Of a stretch of DNA of 64,000 nt, positions 33,886-45,439 are shown piece after piece. The DNA lies in NCBI RefSeq assembly GCF_026745355.1, contig NC_079209.1:15303894-15367893 (forward strand), written 5' to 3'. Within the stretch, counting starts at the first letter, position 1, and each line of letters starts with the position of its first letter. The position numbers were made by a program, and so were the translations under genes. Source of the DNA: Beta vulgaris subsp. vulgaris (Eukaryota; Streptophyta; Magnoliopsida; Caryophyllales; Amaranthaceae). Under the pieces are notes generated by a model. That model was not told the origin of the DNA. It made no database searches and saw nothing but the letters and a program-made list of their open reading frames with translations.

Positions 33886-34377
33886 CAATAGATTATTGTG
33901 AACCCGATTCACCCAAAACTTGTTCTAGCTTAAATGTGTGCATAGAAGTATATAAAGAGCATATATAGGTTTATACAAGTATATATTCCATTTTATCTTT
34001 TCTCTCTCTCCCTCTTTTAAATGGAGCAATATATTAAAGATTAAACAAAACCAAAATTACAATCAGTTAACAAAATTAGTAGAGGAATATAATTTCCTAT
34101 ATTTTTAACTTTCCTCTTTCTCCCTTTCTTTTCCTTTTTTGTTTGGTAATAAGAAAACTGTATAATAGCTTCCAAAAAACCAGCATACAAGCTAACTCCC
34201 ATGTGAAGGAGATGAACAAAATTGGCCAAAATACAAGTCCATTACTTACAAGTTTCTAATCCACTCTTTATCCATTGTACTCCACTTTTATGGAATGTTT
34301 AACTATACATTTAATTTCCTTTGAAAAACAATCAATTCTATTTATATTATGAATTCAGTAAGGAAATTCTCAATATT
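33886..34377. repeat. tandem duplication, unit 2 (uninterrupted)
   Basis: Second copy of 28799-33885 without the hAT element, lacking ~20 bp (ACTAACATTGTTTC…) near its end. It gives the pre-insertion state of the hAT site. Confidence 0.85.
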
Positions 34378-34489
34378 CGTATGCTCTTATTCCTGAGAAT
34401 TTTCGATGATGGATTCGACTTCTTTTGTCTCATTTATAAAGTCGGCCACTGGTCGTACCGACGCGCAACCCTAATTTATCCAAAAGTAA

Positions 34490-35128
34490 CATTAATAAAA
34501 CTTAAACGTTAATTTCATGTTTAATTTTTGTATTTCTGTTAATTTTGTCTAACCCCTACTAACCATGGTTTATTTAGGTCTTGACTCCTAACTGACTAGC
34601 AAAAAATCTCATAAATCTATACCGATAGTAGTTAAAATTCATGGAAGTATGTATTACTACTATATTATTAGTAGTGTGAATTGAATAGTGAAAATCTATA
34701 CGGATTCTAGTTGACAAAGAAAGAAGATTCGGTTTTTTTTTTAATTCGTTTACAGATTCTTGTATAAGGAAATGAGTAGCTCAAGAATAAATATAGTCAC
34801 AAGCATGACAAAATCTGTAATTTGATAGTTCTAGAATGATTAGATGTAGGTTAAGTTTTGATCCTTGAATATGATTTAAGGGATTGACATAATCACATCC
34901 TTATGCATCGTGAGACTCTAATAGAGTCCTTATCTATGACAAGAAACGGCCCCTCGTCATCACGGGCTCGTTGAAAGTGCAAAATTGTGGAGGCCATTGG
35001 AAAAATTTGAGATCCAATTTGCCGTCTATTAGGAATCTAGACCTAGATAAACTATGGTTACTAGAAATTAGGCAAAACTTAACAGAAGTATAAAAACTAA
35101 ACATGAAATTAACGTTTAAGCCTAACAT
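34490..35128. mobile_element. unclassified element with ~80 bp terminal inverted repeats
   Basis: CTTAAACGTTAATTTCATGT at 34501 recurs inverted, ending at ~35118. The two arms stay alignable for ~80 bp (through CTAACC-TTTATTTAGGTC). A TAACATT word flanks both sides and might be a duplication. Long inverted repeats would suit a Mutator-like element, but the duplication is not clean. No coding region. Confidence 0.5.
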
Positions 35129-35398
35129 TGGAAAAACTGAGGCCTAACAATAGGAAAAAAAGAAGTTGAATCTACCATTGAGAATTCCCAATTAAAAGTA
35201 GGAGCCTACTATTGGGAATTTTCCTTCCAATAAGCATCATTTCTAATTTCCAAGTCTGATAAGCTGAAGCAACTATGACAAGAAACATGATATGCTTCCT
35301 CATTTTAGTGCTTGATCTACTAACCTCTCCTTATCCATGTCACCCATTGGTGAAGCGTTATTCTCTTGTACTCTATTTCAATCCAACTAAGCATTGTG
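35129..35398. other. no feature seen
   Basis: AT-rich sequence without a supportable gene or repeat. CCTAACATTGG / CCAATGTTAGG-like words occur but form no element. Confidence 0.4.
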
Positions 35399-35406
35399 GA
35401 GAAGAG

Positions 35407-36063
35407 TAGGGGCGTTCATGGGTGATTAACCGTCCCGAAACATCATTTTGGCTCGGTTATCGAAAGTTTTGGTTTTTCTTCCTTTTACAAACAGTAACTA
35501 TAATCATTTAGACCATTTACCACCTAAGCGGTTAACCGTTTTTTCGTTATAGTTTTTCGGTTAACCATTAACCGTTATTCAGCTTAGACTATTATATTTT
35601 ACTTAATCTACATATATATATTGTCTATATTTTGTGCATACAATTTAATATCATATATACTCTAATATAATAATATATTATAAAGTGGCTAATAAATCCA
35701 TTGAAAAACATACATAACTAACAGTAACAATTTACTTCATTCCCTAATTATAGTGTTTATAGTAATACTAAAGTTTTCAAATAACCACATAATACCAACA
35801 ATTATTGTTACTTAGTAATAAATATAAAAATTTATGTAAAATGTGGAAAAATGTTTCACTATAATTAAATAGAGAAAAAATATTTCAGTTTTCCGGTTAA
35901 CCGTTTACTGAAAAATAAATAACCACAATCGTACTGTTTAGCTGTTACTTTTATCGGTTCAATAATCTTACCGTTAAAACTTTTTTTATTGATACAATTA
36001 CCGTCCATTTAGATCGATTTTTCAATAAGGTTTTTCAGTTTTGTTTTTTGTAAACATCCCCTA
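35407..36063. mobile_element. small hAT-like element with GGTTAACCGTT repeats
   Basis: Ends TAGGGGCGTTCATGG and the inverse of TAGGGGATGTTTAC. Both subterminal zones are rich in CGGTTAACCGTT. Flanking 8-mers GAGAAGAG and AGGAGGAG agree at five of eight positions, a decayed duplication. The centre is AT-rich and non-coding. Confidence 0.7.
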
Positions 36064-36185
36064 AGGAGGAGTCGTATGCTAAAGACACACTCAAAGAAAA
36101 GGTGATCATGACTCTCCATCTCAGTCCTACACAAGCAACACAAATTATCATGTTGATGTATTCACCAGTTAAGATTCAAACATGA

Positions 36186-36410
36186 TACTCCCTCGTTCCA
36201 AAATATAGTTTATGTTATTATTTTGGGAGTCAAATTTTACAAACGTTGATCAAATATTTTCATTATTGGATAGAAAAAATATATTTATGTGGGGTCTTAT
36301 TAAATTTGTCTTAATACGTATATTCATAAATCAAAAGTATGTTTTAAAGACTGGAAAAGAAACATGAATTATATTTTGGAAAAGTAATATTGAATAAGAA
36401 TATGCTACTT
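36186..36410. mobile_element. Stowaway/mariner-like MITE, truncated
   Basis: TACTCCCTCGTTCCAAAATATAG matches the left ends of complete MITEs in the window (e.g. 46568), and the interior has the same ATGTGGGGTCTTATTAAATT sequence. No right terminus found. Confidence 0.65.
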
Positions 36411-36739
36411 CTAACGAACTAACGTGGCAACGTGGCAATTTTTTCATGCGTGATAATTGTACTCATATAACATCCAATGTCCAAATTCCAATCTAAAGGT
36501 CACCGGGCATATTTAATGTTTTTCATGCACTTTAATGTGATACAAGTTGAAGGTTTCCTAGAGCAGCCAGGAATATCCCTAGGATTCAATTCCCATTAAC
36601 TTAAAAACACGTGGTCAGAGAAGGAAGATAGAAATTCTCAATGTCAAATGCAAGATGGAATAGTCATTACGGTTGTCAACCTTTTAGACATATTAGAATA
36701 AAATATTGATATGTATGTAATAAATGGAGAATATTTATA

Positions 36740-37020
36740 ATATACCTGGGTGTACCATGATACCATGCTCATGGTACACCCAAGACTATTTTCTCCAAAT
36801 TAGCAAAATGAGTAAATGACCAAATGAGTAAAATGAACAAATGAGCAAATGAGCAAACATTTCTACTCATTTAAGAAAATGAGCAAACACTTTTATTATA
36901 AAATGAGCAAAATAAGCAAATGAGTAAATGAGCAAAATGCTCATACAAGCAAATTTGATGTCAAATGAGCACCTAAAGTTCTTATTTATTACAAAAATAC
37001 CCCGGGTGTACCATGAGTGA
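36740..37020. repeat. dispersed repeat with AAATGAGCAAATGAGC core
   Basis: Starts with palindrome GGGTGTACCATGATACCATG / CATGGTACACCC, has an array of AATGAGCAAATGAGTA words, and ends GGGTGTACCATGAGTGAACTC. A related copy lies at 47935-48120. Superfamily unclear. Confidence 0.55.
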
Positions 37021-37349
37021 ACTCTAATAAATGAGGAGAGAAGAGGTATAAAAACAATGTTTTAATATATTTTTCTAACCAATGAAAATTCTATAATAAA
37101 AGGGTTGACAACCCTTAGAATCACTCAATCAATGTCATGTCAAATGCAAGATTATAATTACACATCGGCCGTATGGCCGTATCTCATTATCCAACCACAT
37201 CGATTTATCTCTCTTTTTTCACTTTCATGGTAAACATAAATATTGAATACTCTCTAAGCCTTGCTTTTCTATTTTTATAATTAATTTTTTTTTTAGTTTA
37301 ATTTAGTTAAGTTCTGTTTATTATTAATATTACACAAAGTCCTAAAAAA

Positions 37350-38828
37350 GACGGTCTTACGTTAATCTTAACGTGAGACCAGCCCATCCTAAAAGATATA
37401 TATTTTTAGAAAACGGACCGCGTCTCATAAATTCTCATGATAATATTTTGGCGAATTAGTTAATATTTTTGGCGAATTAGTTAAGTATTTTAGCACAATA
37501 GTTTAGAGCTGGTAATCTTTATGTAGACTTCCATTTTTTTTAACGTATTGAATACATTAATTAGTGTTGGTCTATAATTAGTTAAGATTAATTTAGCATT
37601 ATTTTGGTTTCTAATATAAACGAAGAAACAACTTTTTTACAAATCTAAAATGTCAAATAATACAAAAGACAACCTGAAAAAATAATTTAAAACAACCTAG
37701 CATTTGGAGTAATTATTGTACCAATTTAGTTTGGTTCTTGGAATTTATTTTTTAGTCTTCTCAAAATGACTTTTCTTTCTTGCACTTCATCTCTTTGTTT
37801 TCGAACCATACGAGTATAAATTAACCAATGTAGTTTTATTTGATGAGCATCGTTCTTCTACGATTTGTTTTGTAGTTAAGACTTTGTTTATAATTGCAGT
37901 AGTATTTTCGTAGACTTCTTGGAGTGTCTTTCTTGCATCTTCATTATCTTGATTTTTGAGAATGAGATTGTAGAACTAATTTTCTCGCAGTTTCATATCG
38001 CCATGGGTTATATTGGTTTATCTATTCATTTCTCTTTTCCACACTTTCTCTTTACATATCTAATCCACCTTTTGCACATATACTTATGTAGTATTTTTGT
38101 GATGAACTTATGTGCATGATTTTCAAGGCTTGAAAATACAACAATCCTAGCAGCATAATTATTAGTTCATATTATTTAACTATTAGAATAAATTAATAAC
38201 TAATAACATTTAGGTATTAGTTATGTTTTTCAAATAAAAAGTTAACTTTCAAATGCAAAAGTTAAGTTTTCGGTACCAAGAGTGATCTGACTGTTTCTTC
38301 AAAGTTTTTGCAAGTGCAAGTTATTATCTAACAATGGGCAGTATATATTACCCTTTGTGATGAATATGTGTCAAACTCTTAGCTTCTTTCATTTCGAACA
38401 TGATAAACATCTTATCAGGTGAAAAAACAAATAAGTGTTTGTGGACATTGTCATTGCAAACTCGTGCTCAAATATTTTACTTACATCCAAATTAAACATC
38501 CAATGCAAGTTGTATGCAGAGAATGGAGGAGGAAAACAATACAGGTTTTAGGACGTCCCGATGAATTAGAGAAGAAAGAAGAAATGTTTATGTGTGATAC
38601 TGAAGTTAAGGTCAATAAAATGCATTATAATTTAGAATATATGATATAACTAATATACTCCAGTGCTTAACTAATATACTTCACCGCTTAACTAATTCAT
38701 CTAGAAGCCATTTAAGGCTAGCATAACTAATAGGTGCAAGAGCCTAACTAATTCTAGCTGATTTGATGCACATGCATGATGTCAGCATGACATCAGCGGT
38801 CTCACGTTAATAATAACGTAAGACCGTC
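37350..38828. mobile_element. element with palindromic ~31 bp terminal inverted repeats
   Basis: GACGGTCTTACGTTAATCTT plus AACGTGAGACC (37350-37380) recurs inverted at 38798-38828. Each end is itself nearly palindromic (GGTCTTACGTTA…TAACGTGAGACC). The 1.4 kb interior is AT-rich. A 76-residue frame at 38419-38649 has no recognisable domain. No duplication is evident. Confidence 0.5.
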
Positions 38829-38859
38829 TCTCCAAAAACGGGCTCTTAATATTATTATT

Positions 38860-39155
38860 TTTTCAAGGTAATTTATGCAAGTAGAATTTAAGAGGGATAG
38901 TAAAGATTTTTTATTTATTTAAATAAATATTGTATGGGAAAAGATAATTTTAGGAGAGAGAATGGAGAATTTGGTTAATTAAAGAGCATTAATTGTAACA
39001 TTTTGGTTGAATAAACAAAAGAAAAAAAAATTCGAGAAGCAAATAAATGATGGGATACGGTTTTTCTAGACGAATTACGGAAAAATATGGAATTGGAAAC
39101 TATATTTTGAGACACCGAAAATAGATATGGGAACTATATTTTTGAACGGAGGAAG
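38860..39155. mobile_element. Stowaway-like MITE, left-truncated
   Basis: Closely follows the interior and right end of the MITE at 46568-46943 (ATTGTATGGGAAAAGAT…, GAACTATATTTTTGAACGGAGGAAGTA). The left CTCCCTCCGTC end is missing. Confidence 0.65.
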
Positions 39156-39161
39156 TAGTCG

Positions 39162-39228
<67 letters not shown>

Positions 39229-39312
39229 GTATTAGTATTAGTATTAGTATTAGTATTAGTATTAGTATTATTATTATTTTTATTATTGTTATTATTATTA
39301 TTAGTATTATTA
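39162..39312. repeat. (ATT)n / (AGTATT)n microsatellite
   Basis: Long uninterrupted ATT run passing into AGTATT units. It makes artificial leucine-rich and isoleucine-rich frames on both strands. Confidence 0.97.
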
Positions 39313-39759
39313 AAAGGGGTGCGAAAGAAAGCCTATGTGTCACGTGGTACTCTCCTCGCATTTCTAATGCAAATGTTTTTTTTGTCTATGTGTACTCTTC
39401 ACTTTAAAAATATGTGTAAGTGCAAGGTATTTAACACGCGATTTGAAAAGAAAAGTAAGAGCTTAACCATCAATACACTATGACTTTGTTGTCTAATATT
39501 TCAAATAAAATATGATGAAATCTTGTAATAAATTATAATTAACTAAAAAGACTTAAACAAGTATATACATCTCTAATAATCTTATTACGTAACTTACAAA
39601 AGAATATTGATATCATATTACGTGAATTTTTCAATTTCTTAATGGATAAAAAATACGAAAAGCAGCAAAATAAATTATGAAATTTAAAAATAATAATTAT
39701 ATATTTGCTCATTTAATTGGTCCGAGGCATCGCCCGGGCCAAAAAAAATTAGTTATATG
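39313..39759. other. no feature seen
   Basis: AT-rich sequence between two microsatellites, with no gene supported. Confidence 0.4.
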
Positions 39760-39951
39760 ATTATTATTATTATTATTATTATTATTTAGTAGTAGTAGTA
39801 TTAGTAGTAGTAGTATTAGTAGTAGTAGTAGTAGTAGTAGTAGTAATAGTAGTGCTACTACTACTAATACTACTACAATCAACATTATTATTATTATTGT
39901 TATTGTTATTGTTACTGTTATTGGATTCGCTATTATTTTTTCATATTATTA

Positions 39952-40008
<57 letters not shown>

Positions 40009-40125
40009 GTACTACTACTACTAATACTACTACTACAATCAACATTATTAATATTATTATTGTTATTGTTACTTTGTTATTGGATTGTCTAGCTATTACT
40101 TTTTATTATTATTTTATTATTATTA

Positions 40126-40165
<40 letters not shown>
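39760..40165. repeat. compound (ATT)n / (AGT)n / (ACT)n microsatellite
   Basis: Repeats in several blocks. TACTACTACTAATACTACTAC-type blocks and the following AATCAACATTATTA sequence appear twice (~39853 and ~40011), so a ~160 bp segment of the array was itself duplicated. Confidence 0.95.
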
Positions 40166-40507
40166 CTGTTTTTCAGTTCCTATCATTTTAATTAGTTCAG
40201 CTCCATTTAGTTGAGCTAAATTAAGGATTATTTAGTTTAGTTAAGTCCAAATATGTCCAAAAGCACATACTCTTAGTCTTTGACTACATTTTTTCCGTTT
40301 GTTTTGACACAAATTTTAGGAAGAGGTATGGGTCAACCTTGGTTAAATTAATTAATATGAAAAAATGAGTAGAAACAACTATACTTTTAGATGTCAACAA
40401 AATAAAGAAAGAGAAAATAGTTTGAAATATGAAAGGATGGACTTCGTTCAGATGATAAAATAGGAAATATAATAGAGCAAACATAAATGGAAACGATAAA
40501 ATGTACA
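40166..40507. other. no feature seen
   Basis: AT-rich flank between microsatellite and CACTA element. TAGTTTAGTTAAG and AGTCTTTGACTACAT resemble the edge of an old MITE but no partner end was found. Confidence 0.35.
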
Positions 40508-40510
40508 CTC

Positions 40511-42139
40511 CACTAGTAGAATAATTGCTTATTGTTGCGGTCATTAAGTGGCCTATTGCGACGATTTTGGCCGCGCAGCAATTAAATGGGCAACAATATG
40601 TAATCGATCAATATATTGCGGCGGTCTTCCTAATATTTGAACATATTGTTGCGGTTTCTAGGTAAAACTTAAAAAAGTACAACGTATTGCTGCGGTTTTG
40701 GTTAGAAACCGCATAAACGTCTTGGCCTATTGTTGCGGGTTTTGCCCAAAACCGCAGCAATAGATCCTGATATAGGGGAAAAAAATTATTATTTTGCATT
40801 TTACAATTAAATTTGAAAGATTAAAACCATTCAATTAACCCATCCACTATCCACCAAATTTGCAGACAAACTAAAGATGAAATGACATAGATATCATTAG
40901 TATATAAAAATAACTATGACAACTTACTAATTACAAAAATTATAATAAAAACAAAAAATAAGAAACTGAAATTCAGAATTCTAAATCTAAAAATAAAATA
41001 AAAAGACACATATTAAAATGTTAATTAAAATTTAAAAATCAGATAGTGCAGCAAAGGCAGAAGACCACCTTTTCTAGAAACAGCAAAACTAAACATCAAA
41101 TACTAGATCTAAAAAAACTAAAAATCAACAATCCTATTGCTTATTGTCGTTGGTGTTGGTGGTTGATGATGATTTGATGTGCGCGAGATGCGAAAGAAAA
41201 TAATCGAGTAAATTATCACCAAAACAGATCTGGTAACCGAACCACCATTGTCAGATCTAATGCGAACCACGTCGACGACCGACGAAGAATTTTGGTAAAC
41301 AACCGACGAAGAAACGACGACGGATTGAGAAGGGTGAACGTAAGGGTGAACTAAGAGAGAACCCAGCAAAATCATCAGCCAAACCTCGTCGAAATTAATT
41401 AGATCATAATAAACTGCAAAACAAAAACAGAAAATTGAATGAAATAAGTTCACCTCGTCAAAATTGAAGAAAAATTTGGCAGAAGAGGAGAAAGAATGAA
41501 AATTGTGTGCCTTCTTCTTAATCGATTTAGCGACAGAAGTTCTCGATTTTGAATTTCTACTATTCGACCTTGAAATCGCCGAGGAGGCTTTGTCGTTATT
41601 TCATTCAAAGATAGAAGATGTTGTCGTTGTCTTCCGACGACACAAGAACGAAGGTGAGAGGGATAACGAAGGTGAGAGGGGGAACGAAGGTGAGAGGGGA
41701 ACAACGGTGGATATGAAGTGAGAGGAAGGAGATGTAGAGAGGGTGAGGAGAGATAGAGGAGGAAATGAATTGGTAGCGGAAGTGAAAGTGAAGAGAGAGA
41801 GTGAGAAATGAGAAACGACGCCTTAGTTTTATTAAACCCTAAAGACCCTATTGCTGCGATTTCTAGAAGAAACCGCAACAATATATTAAAATAATAATTT
41901 TTAAAATCATTTCAATATATTGCTGCGGTTTTTGTCAGAAACCGCAGCAATATGTTTGGTCAAATAGTTAAAAAAAATTCAAAAAGTTCCCGTTGAAACC
42001 ATATTGCTGCGCTTTTCTGCCGAAACCGCATCAATATGGCTATTTTATATTTTTTCTTTTCTTTTTACGTGATATATTGCTGCGTATGGATAAAACCGCA
42101 GCAATATCACCGCTGGAATAAGCAATTATTCTACTATTG
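40511..42139. mobile_element. CACTA-type element, complete non-autonomous copy
   Basis: Starts CACTAGTAGAATAATTGC and ends with the slightly diverged CAATTATTCTACTATTG, flanked by 3 bp duplication CTC (40508-40510 and 42140-42142). Both ends contain ATTGYTGCGGTTTT motifs in inverted pairs (e.g. 41919-41954). The interior on the minus strand has a leader-like CT-rich sequence after AAACCCTAAAG. No transposase. Confidence 0.92.
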
Positions 42140-42142
42140 CTC

Positions 42143-42348
42143 CCTATTCATTTCAGTTTGCCTAATTCAGTTTGGATCACCTTTAGTATTCTCATTTGCT
42201 AAATGCCACCCTGTTTGTTCCTCCTAACGCCCTGTATTTTTGTACAAAAATACAAGGGCATTTCCTTCTCTTTCCCCTCCATTCCCTCACTCATTCCTTT
42301 TACATCCCCCCTCCGTTCCTCCTTACATCTTCCATTTCATCTCATCTT

Positions 42349-42383
<35 letters not shown>

Positions 42384-42697
42384 CCTTCCATTTCATCCAT
42401 TCAAGGACTACGAGATTTAAAAAAATTCCGACAAGTTCACGTTTTCCAATGACTTCAAGTTTTTTTTTACCATCTCATTATATTACGGGAAAATGCAAAG
42501 TAATTAATTTTTTTTGGATGAAAATGGTAGAATGTCTTAAAAATGGCGCTTCGAATAACTTAGCACGAGGGTCTCACTTTAAAAAATACATAGGGTTTAG
42601 TGTAATCATTTTTTGTTTCAGGTTCTGTTTTGGCCGATTTTATTTAGCTTTCTTAGAACATTTCAGAGTAGAGTAAAGTTTACCAGAAATTTACTTG
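42143..42697. other. unique sequence with (CT)n microsatellite
   Basis: Pyrimidine-rich sequence with a pure CT run at 42352-42380. A self-complementary TGTATTTTTGTACAAAAATACA lies at ~42232-42253. A 157-residue frame (42203-42676) is low-complexity and not supported as a gene. Confidence 0.5.
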
Positions 42698-42698
42698 C

Positions 42699-42890
42699 AA
42701 ATGCCGAAAAAGTACCTAGGCGCCTAAAATAGGCGCCCAACCACAGAAATAGGCGCCTAAATTAGGCACCCGAACATGTGGTCAGGCGCCTAAAATACAC
42801 TCCCAACCACTGGTACAGGCGCCTAAAATAGGCGCCTGACCACATGTACATGCGCCTATTTTAGGCGCATGACCACTTTTTCGGCATTTT
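42699..42890. repeat. palindromic GGCGCC-repeat structure
   Basis: AAATGCCGAAAAAGT at the left is mirrored by ACTTTTTCGGCATTT at the right. Between them, AGGCGCCTAAAATAGGCGCC and variants are repeated about five times, each unit itself a palindrome, together with CCAACCAC and CTGACCACATGT spacers. The whole ~190 bp could fold into a branched hairpin. Superfamily unknown, and no duplication is clear. Confidence 0.75.
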
Positions 42891-43384
42891 CAATTTTTAG
42901 CATTTTTAATTTTTCGGTAAAGTTGTACATACTGTAAACGGAAAGGTTGCCAGAGGAGTGGCAGCGTGATGATGTCATTTAACCTCCTTCAATATGTGAT
43001 GAGAGAGAGTGACAGGAAAATTGGCCGGAAAAGTCGCTGGAAAAGTGGTCGGAGAAGTCCTTGGATGATGAGATAGTGGGAGGAAGTATGAGAGTGGGAG
43101 GGTGAAAGAGAGTGAGGATGTATGAGAGTAGGATAGTGAAAGAAAGTGAAGAAATGTATAGAAGTATAAATACATAAGAAGTATTTATACAGATCGTGAG
43201 TAGGAAAAAGAAGGACGACATTTAGCAAAACCGGTAATATTTTTGGTTGAGTGAATTTCACGAAAGAGAAAGATGGTGGGATCAACTATGCACGTAATGA
43301 CGTAAGAGTAGTTGTACTTTTGTAGTCTCATCGTCATTTTTAGTAGGGGAAAACTCAAAGAGGTCAAATGGGGTAACCCTAAGG
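42891..43384. other. no gene seen
   Basis: Purine-rich on the plus strand (GAGAGTGGGAGGGTGAAAGA-type words at 43070-43140). Minus-strand frames are low-complexity only. Confidence 0.4.
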
Positions 43385-43699
43385 GACGTAGGTAGAGGTG
43401 TCAATACAGTTCAACGGTTCAGGTATGGTTATAACCAAACAGTTTAGTTGATATAAGTTCAGTTAGTACCAGTTAAAATAATTAGCAGTTCAGTTCAGTT
43501 CAGTTAACAAACTTTTCAGTTCAGTTTAATTCAGTTTTTGTCCTTTCCATTTTCAGTTCAGTTCAGTTGCAGTTGAAATCAGTTTTATCCAAACAATTAA
43601 ACCAACCAACGGTTGAATCCATATCAGTTAAAATATATTGCGGTTAGCTTCAGTTTTGTTTCAGTTTATTTTAGTTATTGATGAAAATCACATAAGTTA

Positions 43700-45430
43700 G
43701 GCAATAATCGCATCGGTTCGGTAGAAGTTAATCACATTCTTGTATTTGTTCGGGAAAAATTGAACTTCACGACGGGTTCTGGCCGAGTGTTTTCCGGGTT
43801 TGGTTAAAAATTATTGCAACAAGAAAGTGTAGTCGGCATTTCGCAATTGCCTCGAAAAAAATAGTTGTACTTAGATTACTTATTAAGCTACAAAATCATA
43901 AGTTATAACAATTAACATGTCAGACTTATATTAGCAATGCTAAAAGTAACTAAACTAAACTAAGACTTAACTTATATTATTGACTAATTAAGGTTAAACT
44001 CAATTAACATGTCAAAACTTGCATTAATACATATATTGATATACATTAAAGATTTAAACTTTAAAGTGATTAATCATTAATGAATATGATCAATCACTAA
44101 TTTATCAAATTCAGATTATAGTTTTGACTTTGGAGGTTGGACATTCGATAATCAAGATAAAATACTTATTTTCTTCACTTCTTTGTGAACACAAACTACC
44201 TAACAATTAACAATCAAAATTTATAAGTCCATATTCCATACTGATTAATGACGAGCCTATTTATTAAAGTCACTAAACTTAGCCATTTAGTTAGTTAGTG
44301 ACTTATTTAGTTTCACATTGGAATAAGACAATTTTTTTAGTTGTATGTAAATTACATCATGTTTGGTTAAAAAGAAAGTCTCATATCAGTATTAATTCTT
44401 ATAAACTTTATCGAAAGACGAGTTAGACATTTTTTAAAAAGTCGATTAGATCAATGTCTTGCTCTTACTATATGAGATCAGTGGATTAATATAACTATAC
44501 TAGTCATTAATATCTATGCATTTGAAAACCCGAAACATATAAGCGACATAAAAAAAATTAATAGTGGATTAGTTCAAGGTATCTATGTGAATCGATAAGT
44601 TAAATCAAGATAACGATACTCCATTTAAGTTAATCGTTAACAAGTTATATTCAATTTGAAACTCATGTATCCTAGCCAAACTGAAATAAATTGATGTTAC
44701 ATTAGATAAATGTATCAACATAAGTCAGTAAAGTAATTGAAACTCAAAACATTTACTTCAATTATTGAAACATGTTGTTGTTGGAATGAGTGTATCAATG
44801 CAAGTCGATAAACTAGTCAAGATAATAACAATATTCTACTTAAGTTAATCATCTTTAAGTTGAATTCATTTCGGAACCGAAAGCATCTAATTTAGTTGTA
44901 ACAGATGTAGAACAATGTAACTCGGTAGATTAGTTCAATATAACAATGCTTCATTTAAGTTAATCCTCTCTAAGTTACATTCATATTGAAACTCAAAACA
45001 TCTCATTTAAATTGAAACAAGTTGATGTTGGATTAAATCATGTATGAATGGAAGTCAATTAACTAATTCAAGATGTCCTAAGTTCATTTAAGATAATCGT
45101 CATCACGTTCTATTAATTTCGAAACTCAAGCTCCGATTGAACTAAAATTATTATTATTATTACTGTTATTATTGTTGTTATTAAATATTATTTTCAAAAT
45201 GTTTATCAAAATTTGTAAAGAGCACGAAGGGTAAAATTGATAGATTTAAGTATAATCTAATCTCATCCATATATTGAATATTTAGATGTGTAAAATCCAA
45301 CAAAAAAAAAAAAAACCACTTCATCCAAACCATTGATGAAATAAAATCTATGGCTGAAACCAAACTAACACACCTCACGTGGATTACCATTTGTAGCCGT
45401 CAGATTCAACTCAAATCCTCGATGTAAAAC
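43700..45430. other. AT-rich interior of second hAT element
   Basis: No gene. Repeated words such as ATTTAAGTTAATC and AACTCAAAACAT occur several times at ~100 bp spacing (44620-45080), pointing to an old diffuse repeat. Confidence 0.45.
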
Positions 45431-45439
45431 CATTCCCCT

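Noticed and set aside
38419..38649. 76-residue frame inside the palindrome-ended element
   Set aside because: Cys/His spacing (CGHCHCK) suggested a zinc motif, but there is no second pair, no known domain, and it is short for an AT-rich region.
39127..39483. Leucine-rich open frame of 118 residues and its minus-strand isoleucine-rich partner
   Set aside because: Produced by the (ATT)n/(AGTATT)n microsatellite; no conserved protein sequence.
39852..40214. 120-residue frame with long isoleucine and tyrosine runs
   Set aside because: Another microsatellite translation artefact.
42203..42676. 157-residue frame in the CT-rich region
   Set aside because: Low-complexity Ser/Leu/Pro sequence across a CT microsatellite; no splice signals or homology recognised.
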